In this document: one piece after another, positions 23,591-32,702 of the stretch
How the letters are laid out: each line of letters begins with the position of its first letter
Position numbering within the stretch: the first letter of the stretch is position 1
Assembly: GCA_903961015.1 (NCBI GenBank)
Contig: CAJCCX010000221.1
Coordinates: 1 to 48,126 of the forward strand
Length of the DNA stretch: 48,126 nucleotides
Origin: an uncultured bacterium
Lineage (GTDB): Bacteria > Planctomycetota > Phycisphaerae > Phycisphaerales > SM1A02
Reading direction: 5' to 3'
Program-made: the position numbers and the translations under genes
Notes under the pieces: generated by a model
The model's input: the letters and a program-made list of their open reading frames with translations, nothing else
What the model was told of the DNA's origin: nothing
Database searches by the model: none

Positions 23591-24390
23591 GCGATCTCAG
23601 TCTCCGTATCAGATTCTGATGAGGCCTCGGATTCACTTGCACCAAAGATCGCAGAACCGACTCGAACAATGTTTGCTCCAGCAAGGATTGCTTCTTCGAA
23701 GTCACCAGACATTCCCATCGAAAGCAAATCAAACGTTTTTCCGCCTTGACCACTCTGTCGAACATCAGTGAAAAGTTCGAATCCACGATCAAAGGTTTCG
23801 CGCGCTGCAGATGTTCCGCCAACGAGTGGGGCCATACACATCAAGCCTCTGACGCGAATGTTGACCATCGTGTCCAACTGTTGCACAACATGTCGAACTG
23901 CAGCGCCAGTAATTCCATGCTTTGAAATTTCTCCAGAGACATTGACTTCAAGCAGGACATCAATGGGTTGTTCACGCCGTGCTGCTTGAACATGAATTTC
24001 CTCTGCCAAGCGCAAACTATCTACGGACTGAATCAATCGAGACAACTCAACCGCCTTACGCACCTTGTTGCGTTGAATCGTGCCGATCATGTGCCATCGA
24101 ACCTCTGGTGCTTGACCTCGCAATTCTCGCAAGCGCACCAAGTGTTCATCGATCTGCGCAACGCGCTGGATCAACTGCTGAACACGATTTTCTCCAAAGT
24201 CCTGCTGACCGAACGAAATCAATTCTCGAATTTGCTCAATTGTCCCCGACTTTGAAACAACAACAAGCATGATCTGCTCTGGCTTGCGGCCACTTCGAAT
24301 AGCAGCTGCTGCAATTCGTCGCTTGACCTCGTCGTATCGTTCTTTGAGTGTTCCGTCCATAGTTTCTACTCTGGCGATCGCGTCCTGCAT
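23587..24390 (-). CDS. yggS: YggS/PLPBP-family PLP homeostasis protein
   Basis: A 267-residue protein that binds pyridoxal phosphate without catalysing a known reaction and balances vitamin B6 and amino acid pools. The PLP lysine lies in MLVVVSKSG; FGENRVQQL, WHMIGTIQRNKV and LLSMGMSGDFEEAI are the family signatures. I choose ATG 24390 because GGAGG lies 7 nt upstream; the longer frame to 24480 would run almost into gpmI and has no such site. The acidic tail (SESEASSESDTETE) is an added feature. Its stop overlaps the tmk start by 4 nt. Confidence 0.93.
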   Translation of the reverse strand: MQDAIARVETMDGTLKERYDEVKRRIAAAAIRSGRKPEQIMLVVVSKSGTIEQIRELISFGQQDFGENRVQQLIQRVAQIDEHLVRLRELRGQAPEVRWHMIGTIQRNKVRKAVELSRLIQSVDSLRLAEEIHVQAARREQPIDVLLEVNVSGEISKHGITGAAVRHVVQQLDTMVNIRVRGLMCMAPLVGGTSAARETFDRGFELFTDVRQSGQGGKTFDLLSMGMSGDFEEAILAGANIVRVGSAIFGASESEASSESDTETEIA

Positions 24391-24397
24391 TGCCGAA

Positions 24398-24402
24398 CCT
24401 CC
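24398..24402 (-). promoter_or_regulatory. SD (GGAGG on the minus strand) deciding the yggS start
   Basis: CCTCC on the plus strand reads GGAGG on the minus strand, 7 nt before ATG 24390. It selects this start over Met codons at 24360 and 24480. Confidence 0.75.
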
Positions 24403-24483
24403 AATTTCCCAAGAGTATCCGACTGCTCGGCCAAGTGCGACAACGAATTCCACCCTGCTTGTGAATGATCTATTCTGCATACC

Positions 24484-26097
24484 GTGAAATCGTCCATTTC
24501 AAATACCCCATGCGTTCTGATAGTGCGGGATGGCTGGGGGCGAAATCCGCACCCTTCACACAACGCATTTAATGCGCTGCTCTTAGCGAAAACCCCAGTC
24601 GATGACCGATTGACGCGTGAATTCCCAACGGTTCTGATTCGGACAAGCGGCGAGGATGTCGGATTGCCGATCGATTCGAGCGGGCCGGTGATGGGAAATT
24701 CCGAAGTCGGCCATCAAAATATTGGAGCAGGAAGAATTGTCGACCAAGAGCTCATGCGAATCTCGCGCGCCATTCGCGACGGCCGCTTCGCATCCAACAC
24801 GACTATGCGTGAAGCGTTCAATCGCAGTAAGGAAAATGGTCGGGGCGTTCACTTGATGGGCTTGGTCAGTGACGGACAAGTTCACAGCGATCTTTCGCAC
24901 CTCATTGCACTGTTGGAATTAGCGCGAGAGTGTGATTTTCCAAAGGAGCGGCTCTTTGTGCATGTCTTCACTGACGGCAGAGATTGTCCACCGAAATCAG
25001 CGCTTGGATTTATTGCAACGCTCGAATCTACGCTCAAGAAAAATGGCGGAAGAATCGCAACAGTCACGGGACGATTCTTTGCGATGGACCGAGATCATCG
25101 CTGGGATCGTGTCGCGCAAGCGTGGGAATGTTTGCTTGGAAGGAGTCCCCGAAGTTGCGATAGCGCAGCAAATGCGGTGGAACAACACTATGCCCATCCA
25201 GTTTCGGCAAATCAAACCAGCGACGAATTTGTGCCCGCGACTCGAATCTCTGGAGTTGACGGAGCAATCCACGATGGCGACAGCGTGATCTTTTTCAATT
25301 TTCGTGGCGATCGGCCTCGAGAGATCGTGAAGGCATTTCTCTTTTCAGAGAGCGAATTTCGTGCGCTTGCAAATGGTGGGTTTGATCGAGAAGCAATTCC
25401 AAAGGATTTATTTTTCTGCACGATGGCGGAATACGAACGAGGCTTACCTGTTCACGTGATTTTCCAACGGCCCGCGCCGATGAAAGATATTCTTGGTTCG
25501 TGGCTTGCCGATCATTCGATTCGGCAATTTCGCTGCGCAGAAACTGAAAAGTTTCCGCATGTCACATTCTTCTTTAATGATTATCGAGAAGAACCATTCG
25601 TGGGTGAGACTCGCACAATCATCCCCAGCCCGCGTGATGTTGCAACATACGACCTGAAGCCCGAGATGAGTGCGGCAGGCGTGCGTGATGCTGTTTTAGC
25701 CAGAATTGCAGCGCCAGACTGCGAAGATGTGATTATCGTCAACTTTGCAAATTGCGATATGGTTGGACATACAGGAAGTTTGCCTGCGGCAATTCAAGCA
25801 GTCGAGGTTGTTGATGCCTGCGTTGGCATGATCGCTGATGCAGTCTTGGCGCGCGGTGGTTCGCTTGTCATCACTGCAGATCATGGCAATGTCGAACAGA
25901 TGAAAGATCCAATCACTGGTGCCCCGCACACAGCGCATACAAATTATGACGTGCCACTAATGGTCGTCGGCAATGCATTTCAAGGACGATCGCTGCGTAC
26001 GGATGGAAGGCTTGCTGATATTGCTCCCACGATGCTCGACATGATGGGAATGCCTGCTCCCAATTCAATGACTGGTCGTTCTCTCTTGTTGCCATAA
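24484..26097 (+). CDS. gpmI: 2,3-bisphosphoglycerate-independent phosphoglycerate mutase
   Basis: A 537-residue glycolytic enzyme interconverting 3- and 2-phosphoglycerate using two manganese ions. The start is GTG 24484; DGWG follows at 16-19, the right distance for this family. The phospho-acceptor Ser73 is in MGNSEVGHQNIGAGRIV. Metal and substrate residues appear in DGRDCPP, VTGRFFAMDRDHRWDR, FFNFRGDRPRE and ITADHGNVEQM. No SD is visible before the GTG. It is divergent from yggS with 93 bp between starts, which must hold both promoters. The full alkaline-phosphatase-like fold is present with no obvious breaks. Confidence 0.96.
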   Translation: MKSSISNTPCVLIVRDGWGRNPHPSHNAFNALLLAKTPVDDRLTREFPTVLIRTSGEDVGLPIDSSGPVMGNSEVGHQNIGAGRIVDQELMRISRAIRDGRFASNTTMREAFNRSKENGRGVHLMGLVSDGQVHSDLSHLIALLELARECDFPKERLFVHVFTDGRDCPPKSALGFIATLESTLKKNGGRIATVTGRFFAMDRDHRWDRVAQAWECLLGRSPRSCDSAANAVEQHYAHPVSANQTSDEFVPATRISGVDGAIHDGDSVIFFNFRGDRPREIVKAFLFSESEFRALANGGFDREAIPKDLFFCTMAEYERGLPVHVIFQRPAPMKDILGSWLADHSIRQFRCAETEKFPHVTFFFNDYREEPFVGETRTIIPSPRDVATYDLKPEMSAAGVRDAVLARIAAPDCEDVIIVNFANCDMVGHTGSLPAAIQAVEVVDACVGMIADAVLARGGSLVITADHGNVEQMKDPITGAPHTAHTNYDVPLMVVGNAFQGRSLRTDGRLADIAPTMLDMMGMPAPNSMTGRSLLLP

Positions 26098-26126
26098 ATC
26101 ATTTTCATACCGCGCCTTATTCGTTC

Positions 26127-26732
26127 ATGAATTACACTCGTACCATGCCGAAGTCACATGGCGTGTTTTGCCTCGAAGCTGATTGGTTTGGATTGGTACG
26201 CCCAATGTCCATGCGGCCTGCACTCGACTTGATGGAAAGTAGCGATGCACGGATTCCGTATGTCCTTCGGGATGTTGTGACTCGTGCCGAAATCGAGTTC
26301 TATCTGCGCCGATCATTTCAGGCGCGCTACCGTCGATTCGATTTGCTTTGGTTTGCAATTCATTCTCGTCCTGGCGAACTTCTGCCCGGCGATATGCGAG
26401 TTCCGCTTGAACGCATATCGCTTGATGATTTGGAAGAAATGCTTGCAGGGCGATGTCGAGGTCGCATCTTGCATTTTTCTGGATGTCGCTTTCTGAATAT
26501 TCCAACAGCGCGACTCACGAAATTTATGAAGCGTACAAAAGCACTTTGTGTTAGCGGATTTTCGCGCGAAGTCCCTTGGCTCGAGTCAACCATCTTTGAA
26601 ACGTATTGGTTGACCCTGCTGCACTATGAATCTCGATCACGAATGGGAGCGAAACGAGCCGTCACACTCATGCGTCGCGAGCAAAAACCACTTTGTAAGA
26701 AATTTGGATTCGTCATGCGCGTTCAAGAGTGA
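26127..26732 (+). CDS. Uncharacterised protein, possible caspase/CHAT-like fold (DUF6642-like)
   Basis: A 201-residue protein. The opening GVFCLEADW, the middle YVLRDVVTRAEIEFYL and the pair LLWFAIHSRPGE and ILHFSGCRFLN follow a pattern I associate with a family of small bacterial proteins named DUF6642; this is from memory. The His in FAIHS and Cys in SGCRF sit where caspase-fold (CHAT) proteases carry their dyad, so a peptidase-like fold is possible, but the usual HG and CS neighbours are changed to HS and CR, which may mean loss of activity. ATG 26145 (MPKSHGVF) may be the true start. It is 53 bp upstream of der on the same strand. Confidence 0.6.
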   Translation: MNYTRTMPKSHGVFCLEADWFGLVRPMSMRPALDLMESSDARIPYVLRDVVTRAEIEFYLRRSFQARYRRFDLLWFAIHSRPGELLPGDMRVPLERISLDDLEEMLAGRCRGRILHFSGCRFLNIPTARLTKFMKRTKALCVSGFSREVPWLESTIFETYWLTLLHYESRSRMGAKRAVTLMRREQKPLCKKFGFVMRVQE

Positions 26733-26785
26733 GCCAACATTGCATTGGGTGAATTGTCGACGAACGACTATGATCGGATTATCTA

Positions 26786-28213
26786 ATGTTGCCAGTCATC
26801 GCTATCGTCGGTCGCCCCAATGTGGGTAAATCCAGTCTGTTCAATCGGCTTGCTGGTGAACGCATATCCATTGTCGACCCAACCCCTGGTGTGACTCGCG
26901 ATCGGATCTCGACCATCATCACCATCAATCCACCAAATGACACCGATGAAGCAGATGCGTTGCCTCGCGTCGCCGAGGTATGCGACACTGGTGGCTTCGG
27001 AATCTATGTGGCCGAAGGAAAAAGATTCGACGACGCTGGTGAAGATTTGTCTGCGCTCGCTCCCGATATCGAAGCACAAATTTTTGCGGCAGTTGAAGGT
27101 GCAACCATTGTGCTTTTCACCATCGACGCGCAATCTGGAATCACGGCTCTCGACGAAAAAATCGCCCAGCTTTTAAGACGCACTGGAAATACAGATCGTG
27201 TGATTCAGGTCGCCAATAAAGTGGATGGACCTTCTTGGGAAGTTCACGCACTTGATGCGGCGAAACTTGGCTTTGGTGATACGTTGTCTGTCTCAACAAA
27301 GGCGGGTTCTGGAATTCGACATTTAATGGAAGCACTGTGGACGCGACTGGGATCGCGACCCGATGAGCCCCCAGTATCGCCAGAAATGAAAGTGGCGATC
27401 GTTGGACGACGCAACGCAGGCAAGAGCAGTCTTGTCAATGCCCTCGCTGGTGCGCCGCGCGTCATCGTCAGCGAAATCGCAGGAACGACCCGCGACTCTG
27501 TTGATGTTCGCTTCGAATCTGATGGTCGAATTTTTATTGCGATCGATACGGCTGGAATTCGCAAACGCAAATCTTGGGCTGATGATGTCGAGTTTTATTC
27601 CCACAACCGCACTGAAGTTGCACTTCGCCGAGCCGATGTTGCGCTCTTGCTGCTCGATGCAACAGAGCCTGTTTCACAAGTCGAAAAACAACTTGCTGGC
27701 GAATTGGTTGAAGCGTTCAAACCAACGGTCATTGTTGTAAATAAATGGGATCTCGTTGAAGCAAAGCAAACTCCCAATGACTACTTGGAATATTTAACGC
27801 AGGAATTGCCGATGCTCAGCTTTGCGCCACTTGTTTTCATCAGCGCAAAGAATGGCGATGGAACTTCGGACGCAATCGCAATGGCTTTTAATCTACATAC
27901 CCAGGCAAGTCACCGAGAAACAACAGGCAAGCTGAATGCTCTCGTGCAAAAAATCCTGACTGAGCGCGGGCCATCTTCCAAACTCGGAACAATCGCCAAG
28001 ATTTATTACATCTCGCAAATCGAAACGAATCCACCGACAATTGCGATGGTGGTCAACAAGCCAGAACTCTTCGAAGGTGCTTATGAGCGATATCTCCTCA
28101 ATCGATTGCGAGAAGAGTTGCCATATTCAGAGGTGCCGATCAAGTTGATCTTCAGCGCGCGCCGCAGAGATCCAGATGATGTCAAAAACCGCCGATCCGC
28201 TGGACGCGCCTGA
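26786..28213 (+). CDS. der: Ribosome biogenesis GTPase Der (EngA)
   Basis: A 475-residue protein with two tandem GTPase domains and a KH-like C-terminal domain, needed for 50S subunit assembly. First domain: GRPNVGKS (9-16), DTGG and NKVD (144-147). Second domain: GRRNAGKS (207-214), DTAG (254-257) and NKWD (319-322). The end (GTIAKIYYISQIETNPPTIA and then ARRRDPDD) is the KH part, with a basic tail. The first domain carries a longer insertion between G1 and G3 (NPPNDTDEADALPRV) than many homologues. The start is ATG 26786 with at most a weak CGGA upstream. The ricT-like gene follows 11 bp later. Confidence 0.95.
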   Translation: MLPVIAIVGRPNVGKSSLFNRLAGERISIVDPTPGVTRDRISTIITINPPNDTDEADALPRVAEVCDTGGFGIYVAEGKRFDDAGEDLSALAPDIEAQIFAAVEGATIVLFTIDAQSGITALDEKIAQLLRRTGNTDRVIQVANKVDGPSWEVHALDAAKLGFGDTLSVSTKAGSGIRHLMEALWTRLGSRPDEPPVSPEMKVAIVGRRNAGKSSLVNALAGAPRVIVSEIAGTTRDSVDVRFESDGRIFIAIDTAGIRKRKSWADDVEFYSHNRTEVALRRADVALLLLDATEPVSQVEKQLAGELVEAFKPTVIVVNKWDLVEAKQTPNDYLEYLTQELPMLSFAPLVFISAKNGDGTSDAIAMAFNLHTQASHRETTGKLNALVQKILTERGPSSKLGTIAKIYYISQIETNPPTIAMVVNKPELFEGAYERYLLNRLREELPYSEVPIKLIFSARRRDPDDVKNRRSAGRA

Positions 28214-28224
28214 CGAACCAAACA

Positions 28225-29229
28225 ATGTCCATCCAACCCCTTCCAATTTTCGAGCGAGATGCGGATCCAAGTTTTCGCTCGCTCGAAACTGATGCAGAGG
28301 CGTATGCAAAACTGAAGTCGCCCACTTCGATTGTTGTGCGAGGCGGACGAATGAAATGGATCGCCGAGTATCCATACGAAGGCGGTGCGAAGCCAGGATG
28401 CGGAACGCGAATGATTGCTCATACGCATCGCGGTACAGAACTCGTCGAGATGTTGACGACTGTTTGCTCCAACTCTGGATGCTCTAAGAGTGTCTCGCGC
28501 CAAGAAGTGTTGGAGTACATCGAAAATTCAGGCGGTCGCGATTATCCTTTCCATCAAGAAGGACGAATTCTGCGCGTCGCAACAACCGAAGACATTGCTC
28601 AGTGGAATTCAACACAGTCCGAGGTCGCAGCACTTGGCCCCGTGGCAAAAGAACTCTTACGAAACAGCGGCCTGCCGATGAAATTTGTCGCCGTCGAACC
28701 CATTTTTGGTCGCGAAGTGTTGACGATCTATTACTTGAGTGAAGAGCGAATCGATTTTAGGGACTTGCTCAAGATTCTTGCCGCTCGTTTTTCAGCACGA
28801 ATCGAACTGCGGCAGGTTGGAGCGCGCGACGAAGCGCGTTTGGTGGCGGATTATGAAAAGTGTGGGCAGCACTGTTGTTGCAAAAATTTCTTGAAGGTGC
28901 TGAAGCCGATTTCGATGAAAAGCGCCAAATTGCAAAAAGCGACGCTTGATCCAATGAAAATCAGCGGCCGCTGCGGACGTTTGATGTGCTGCCTGCGATA
29001 TGAAGATGAAACATACGAGACACTTTCAAAGCGGATGCCGAAAGTGAAAGCTCGAGTCGAAACACCAGACGGTCCGGGCATCGTATTGGAGGCGCGAATT
29101 CTGGTGCAACTTGTCTTGATACGGTTGGAATCCAACGGCCACGAATTTGCGTATCCAATCGAAGATGTCAAAGTCATTCCTCGACAAGACGAATCGGGGA
29201 AAAATCCTCCGACTCCACCCAAAAAATAA
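28225..29229 (+). CDS. PSP1-domain protein, RicT/YaaT-like
   Basis: A 334-residue cytoplasmic protein with the PSP1 C-terminal domain. EARLVADYEKCGQHCCCKNF and GRCGRLMCCLRYE hold the Cys residues that in Bacillus RicT bind an iron-sulfur cluster with partner proteins; that complex helps RNase Y mature mRNAs. Conservation of function here is inferred. Residues 1-110 hold an extra N-terminal region with four Cys (CGTRM, VCSNSGCSKS) that may be another metal site. The tail ends in NPPTPPKK. It sits 11 bp after der and 25 bp before the signal peptidase, suggesting one transcript for ribosome, RNA and secretion housekeeping. Confidence 0.85.
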   Translation: MSIQPLPIFERDADPSFRSLETDAEAYAKLKSPTSIVVRGGRMKWIAEYPYEGGAKPGCGTRMIAHTHRGTELVEMLTTVCSNSGCSKSVSRQEVLEYIENSGGRDYPFHQEGRILRVATTEDIAQWNSTQSEVAALGPVAKELLRNSGLPMKFVAVEPIFGREVLTIYYLSEERIDFRDLLKILAARFSARIELRQVGARDEARLVADYEKCGQHCCCKNFLKVLKPISMKSAKLQKATLDPMKISGRCGRLMCCLRYEDETYETLSKRMPKVKARVETPDGPGIVLEARILVQLVLIRLESNGHEFAYPIEDVKVIPRQDESGKNPPTPPKK

Positions 29230-29254
29230 TTCGAAGTTGTAAGATGCTGCGGCA

Positions 29255-30868
29255 ATGAATGCCACTCGCGCAACCGAACATGCGCCACAGATGACGAGCG
29301 GCATCATCGACACCATACAGTCGCTTATTGTCGCCTTTGTTTTCGCAATGGCATTTCGAGGATTTATTCTTGAAGGATTTGTGATTCCAACTGGATCGAT
29401 GGCGCCGACTTTGATGGGCGCTCATGTTCGACTGCGAAGTCCGGTGACTGGATATGAATATGCCGCCGATAGCGCCGAACTCATTATGGCGGCAATGAGC
29501 AAAATGCAGGGACCGCGGCCGATCTTTGATCCGATGATCACTCGACAACTTCCTGTGCAAATGATTCCAAACGAAGAGCTTGCGACAGAAAGTCGGATGG
29601 GCGATCGCGTTTTGGTTCTGAAATATCTCTTTCCATTCACCGCTCCAAAGCGCTGGGATGTTGTGGTTTTCAAGAACCCAACGGATCCAGTTGGCGACGC
29701 GGTGTATTACATCAAGCGCCTCGTCGGCATGCCAGATGAGACACTTTTGATTTCGGATGGGGATATTTTTACTGGCCCAATCTCTGCACCTGCCGACGAA
29801 ATGCGCATTCAACGAAAGCCTGAATACATCCAGCGTGCAGTTTGGCAGCAGGTCTATGACAGCGACTTTCAGCCGACAGATATTCCGCGACTTGAATCCG
29901 TCTTGCGTCGCAGTTGGGCAGGTGCACCATGGACTGCATCAGAAGGATGGAAAATTCGTGGCGAACGTGCGTGGACTTGGGACAAAAAAACTTCCGCAAG
30001 TTTGACATGGTCGAATGACGTTCTCGCACTTGATGACTGGAACGCATACAACACCTATCGCCGTGAAATTGCACTCTTTCCTACAGCAGATCTCAGTATC
30101 GCCGCAGCACTCGATGTATCAGATGCAAATGCGTTTCACACAACACTCAACTTGACAGCGCGTGGAATGCTTTACAAGTTCGACTTTGCCAATGGCCAAG
30201 TTGTTCTCTCGGTGCAACAAGCAGAATCGCACGAAGTGATTGCAACCGTTACGCAGCCATTCATTCCAAAGTCGAACACGCCGCTTTGGTTGGAGATGTG
30301 GCATGTCGATCAAGAAATGTCTGTGTTCGTCAATGGCGAACGCATCGCTGATCTGCAATATGACTTCGGCGGACCCATCAAAAGAATTCTCGCTTCACAC
30401 TTTGGGCGATCTCTCGAGCAAGTGCTTGCAAATCCAATGGGGCAACGTCCGACTCCTACTGGAATCCAATGGACATTCGATGGCGCGCCTTTCACTCTGC
30501 GTCGAGTCGAAGTGAAGCGCGATCTGTACTACCGCCCAGATTTTTTAAGTGCGAATAATCAGTTTCCTACAAATGGACCTTCACTTGCAGGACTCGCATT
30601 TGCGACTGATCCGATGAATCTTTCCAGAGTAAAACCTGGCGAATATGTCATGTTTGGCGACAACAGTGGAGCGAGCAAAGATTCGAGATTATGGGGTCGA
30701 CCACATCCTTTAGTCGTATCTGAACTCGGCATTGAAAGTCCATTCATCGTTCCAAGACAAATGGTCATTGGAAAAGCTTGGTCGGTGTATTTCCCAGCGC
30801 CACTTTCACTGACTCCCGGCGGACGGTCATTTATTCCTGACTTTGGGCGCGTGAGATTTATTCGCTAG
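29255..30868 (+). CDS. lepB: Signal peptidase I with a large inserted domain
   Basis: A 537-residue membrane protease that removes signal peptides from exported proteins. The N-terminal TM segment (SLIVAFVFAMAFRGFIL) precedes box B with nucleophile Ser48 in IPTGSMAPTLMG; the general base is Lys154 in YYIKRLVGMP; box E is GDNSGASKDSRLWG at 468-481. Between Lys154 and box E lie about 300 residues instead of the roughly 100 usual in E. coli. The insert includes a beta-rich region (residues about 265-420, LSIAAALDVSDANAFHTTL, WLEMWHVDQEMSVFVNG) resembling concanavalin/LamG-type sandwiches. An added stretch between box B and the base (residues 55-110) is also long. No SD precedes ATG 29255. Confidence 0.9.
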   Translation: MNATRATEHAPQMTSGIIDTIQSLIVAFVFAMAFRGFILEGFVIPTGSMAPTLMGAHVRLRSPVTGYEYAADSAELIMAAMSKMQGPRPIFDPMITRQLPVQMIPNEELATESRMGDRVLVLKYLFPFTAPKRWDVVVFKNPTDPVGDAVYYIKRLVGMPDETLLISDGDIFTGPISAPADEMRIQRKPEYIQRAVWQQVYDSDFQPTDIPRLESVLRRSWAGAPWTASEGWKIRGERAWTWDKKTSASLTWSNDVLALDDWNAYNTYRREIALFPTADLSIAAALDVSDANAFHTTLNLTARGMLYKFDFANGQVVLSVQQAESHEVIATVTQPFIPKSNTPLWLEMWHVDQEMSVFVNGERIADLQYDFGGPIKRILASHFGRSLEQVLANPMGQRPTPTGIQWTFDGAPFTLRRVEVKRDLYYRPDFLSANNQFPTNGPSLAGLAFATDPMNLSRVKPGEYVMFGDNSGASKDSRLWGRPHPLVVSELGIESPFIVPRQMVIGKAWSVYFPAPLSLTPGGRSFIPDFGRVRFIR

Positions 30869-30882
30869 CCCGCGGAACCTTC

Positions 30883-31779
30883 GTGCGCATTTCCGTTCCA
30901 GTTGCAGATGGATTTCTTCTCGTATGCGCTGTGCTCTGGGGAGCCGGATTTGTTGCGCAAAGAATCGCCACACAAGAAATGGGCGATACTCCATTCACAT
31001 TCAACTCAGCACGATTTCTGCTGGGTGCGGTAATTTTGTTTCCATTCGTCGTGCGTCGAATATCTGCACGCACCAAAGTAACTGTGGTTGGTGGACTTGC
31101 TGCAGCATGCGCCATGTTGCTCGCTGCATCGCTCCAACAAAAAGCGATGGCGACAGTCACCGCTGGAACAGCAGGATTCATTACTGGCACATATGTGATT
31201 TGGACGCCGTTGCTTGGATTATGCTGGGGGCAAAAAGTCACTGCTCGAGTGTGGGTTGGCGCAGCGCTTGCTCTTGTTGGACTTTGGTTTCTCACAATGC
31301 AAGGTGGTGGAGAATTTTCTCTGGGAGATCTTTATCTTTTGGGATGCGCAATCGCTTGGGCGATGCACGTTCATGTGATTGGATGGGCTGCAACGCGCGG
31401 AGATGCGCTTGGGATTGCATTTGTGCAATTTGCGGCAACTGGAATTCTTTCTGGGATCATTGCGCTCGGATTTGAACCCGTTTCGATCGATTTGCTATGG
31501 ATGGGTTCTGGCGCGATCGCGTTTTCCGCCGTCTTCTCTATTGGCATCGCATTCACACTGCAGGTTCTTGCACAAACTGCAGCGCCACCCGCACATGCTG
31601 CGGTGATCTTGTCACTCGAGTCGCTCTTCGCAGAAATGTCTGGCTCGCTGTGGTTGAAGGAATCATTCGATCCAAGAAAATGGATCGGCGCAATTTTGAT
31701 GCTGATCGGCGCACTTGTGGCAACCGTCACTGGGCTCCGCGGTAAGGCCCCCCTTCGCCCATCGAATCCTGCAATCTAG
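30883..31779 (+). CDS. EamA-family DMT transporter
   Basis: A 298-residue protein with ten hydrophobic segments formed by two five-helix EamA repeats. The start is GTG 30883, 14 bp past the signal peptidase stop, with GGAAC upstream. Motifs typical for the family: LWGAGFVAQRIATQE at the first helix, SARFLLGAVILFPF, and SLESLFAEMSGSLWLKE near the last helices. Members export or import amino acids, sugars, purines or vitamins; the substrate cannot be told. The closing segment (LMLIGALVATVTG) completes the tenth helix. Confidence 0.9.
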   Translation: MRISVPVADGFLLVCAVLWGAGFVAQRIATQEMGDTPFTFNSARFLLGAVILFPFVVRRISARTKVTVVGGLAAACAMLLAASLQQKAMATVTAGTAGFITGTYVIWTPLLGLCWGQKVTARVWVGAALALVGLWFLTMQGGGEFSLGDLYLLGCAIAWAMHVHVIGWAATRGDALGIAFVQFAATGILSGIIALGFEPVSIDLLWMGSGAIAFSAVFSIGIAFTLQVLAQTAAPPAHAAVILSLESLFAEMSGSLWLKESFDPRKWIGAILMLIGALVATVTGLRGKAPLRPSNPAI

Positions 31780-31815
31780 ATATGCAGAACAGTTGCGACT
31801 CATTAAGGTATGACA

Positions 31816-32658
31816 ATGATTGAATCAATCATTCACGCTGTCTTGTTTCCAACCATACTCGCAATAATCATTTTTCTCTTACCACGATCGCCATGGTCGG
31901 TAGATACCGGACGACGAATGAATGTATGGACAGCTGCTCCAGCAATGTCGACGGCAACTATGTTGTCTTTGTATGCGGTAGAAGGTTCTGAAATTTGGAA
32001 TCTGACACAGAAGTGGCATTCACTATGGATATGTGCGCTCATTCTTGGAATCGGCGCGATGATCGCATCTATCACTTCGGGACAGGCTTGGGGGAAAATA
32101 GAACGCGTGAGACATGTTCAAGAATCGCTCATACTCGCATGCAGTTCGGGACTTGCGATTTTCTTTTTAAAGATGCCAAATATTGATGGTCCTTTTCACC
32201 GGCTGTTTCTCGCAATAGGAATCAGTGTCGCAGTTCTCTTGCTCGTCAAGCCATCAAATCGCGCCCCAATAATTTTGCCGTTTTCGATTTGTTTTGTGCT
32301 GTGCATACTTGCTGTGTTCTTGATTGTCAGCGGGTCACTCAAGATGGCGCTTATCGCATCGTCGATATCAATGACCGCTGGAATATGCGCAATCCTTACT
32401 CTTCTGGGGCGAGGATTTTCAGGTGGTGCGTCTTTCTCGATGGCGGGAATCACCATCACTTTCGCGATAGCCCTCTATGGAATGTCGTATCACAATAATT
32501 CAAATGTGCCAAATGAATTTTGGTGGATCGTCGCATTCACTCCACTCTTGCTTTGCTTTGCAAGTTGGTTTCGTTCACAGATTGCAATGCGTGTTGGTTT
32601 TGTAGCCATTCTGGTTGTCTGTATCCCACTCATGATTTTTGCAATTCAAAAAGTGTAA
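31816..32658 (+). CDS. Integral membrane protein of unknown function
   Basis: A 280-residue hydrophobic protein with eight or nine TM segments and short loops. I choose ATG 31816 because AAGG lies 7 nt upstream; ATG 31810 is an alternative two codons earlier with the site too close. Loops include the charged [12 protein letters not shown] near residue 100 and [11 protein letters not shown] near 237. There are no cofactor motifs, no conserved charges inside helices that I can identify, and no family that I recognise. It follows the EamA gene by 36 bp and precedes xylA by 44 bp. Confidence 0.75.
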   Translation: MIESIIHAVLFPTILAIIIFLLPRSPWSVDTGRRMNVWTAAPAMSTATMLSLYAVEGSEIWNLTQKWHSLWICALILGIGAMIASITSGQAWGKIERVRHVQESLILACSSGLAIFFLKMPNIDGPFHRLFLAIGISVAVLLLVKPSNRAPIILPFSICFVLCILAVFLIVSGSLKMALIASSISMTAGICAILTLLGRGFSGGASFSMAGITITFAIALYGMSYHNNSNVPNEFWWIVAFTPLLLCFASWFRSQIAMRVGFVAILVVCIPLMIFAIQKV

Positions 32659-32702
32659 ACGTTGAAACGCCACCACAAAATCAACTTCGTACACTGAATA
32701 GA

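Noticed and set aside
24391-24480. Longer N-terminus for the yggS product
   Set aside because: The added 30 residues are not part of the family and a GGAGG site supports ATG 24390.
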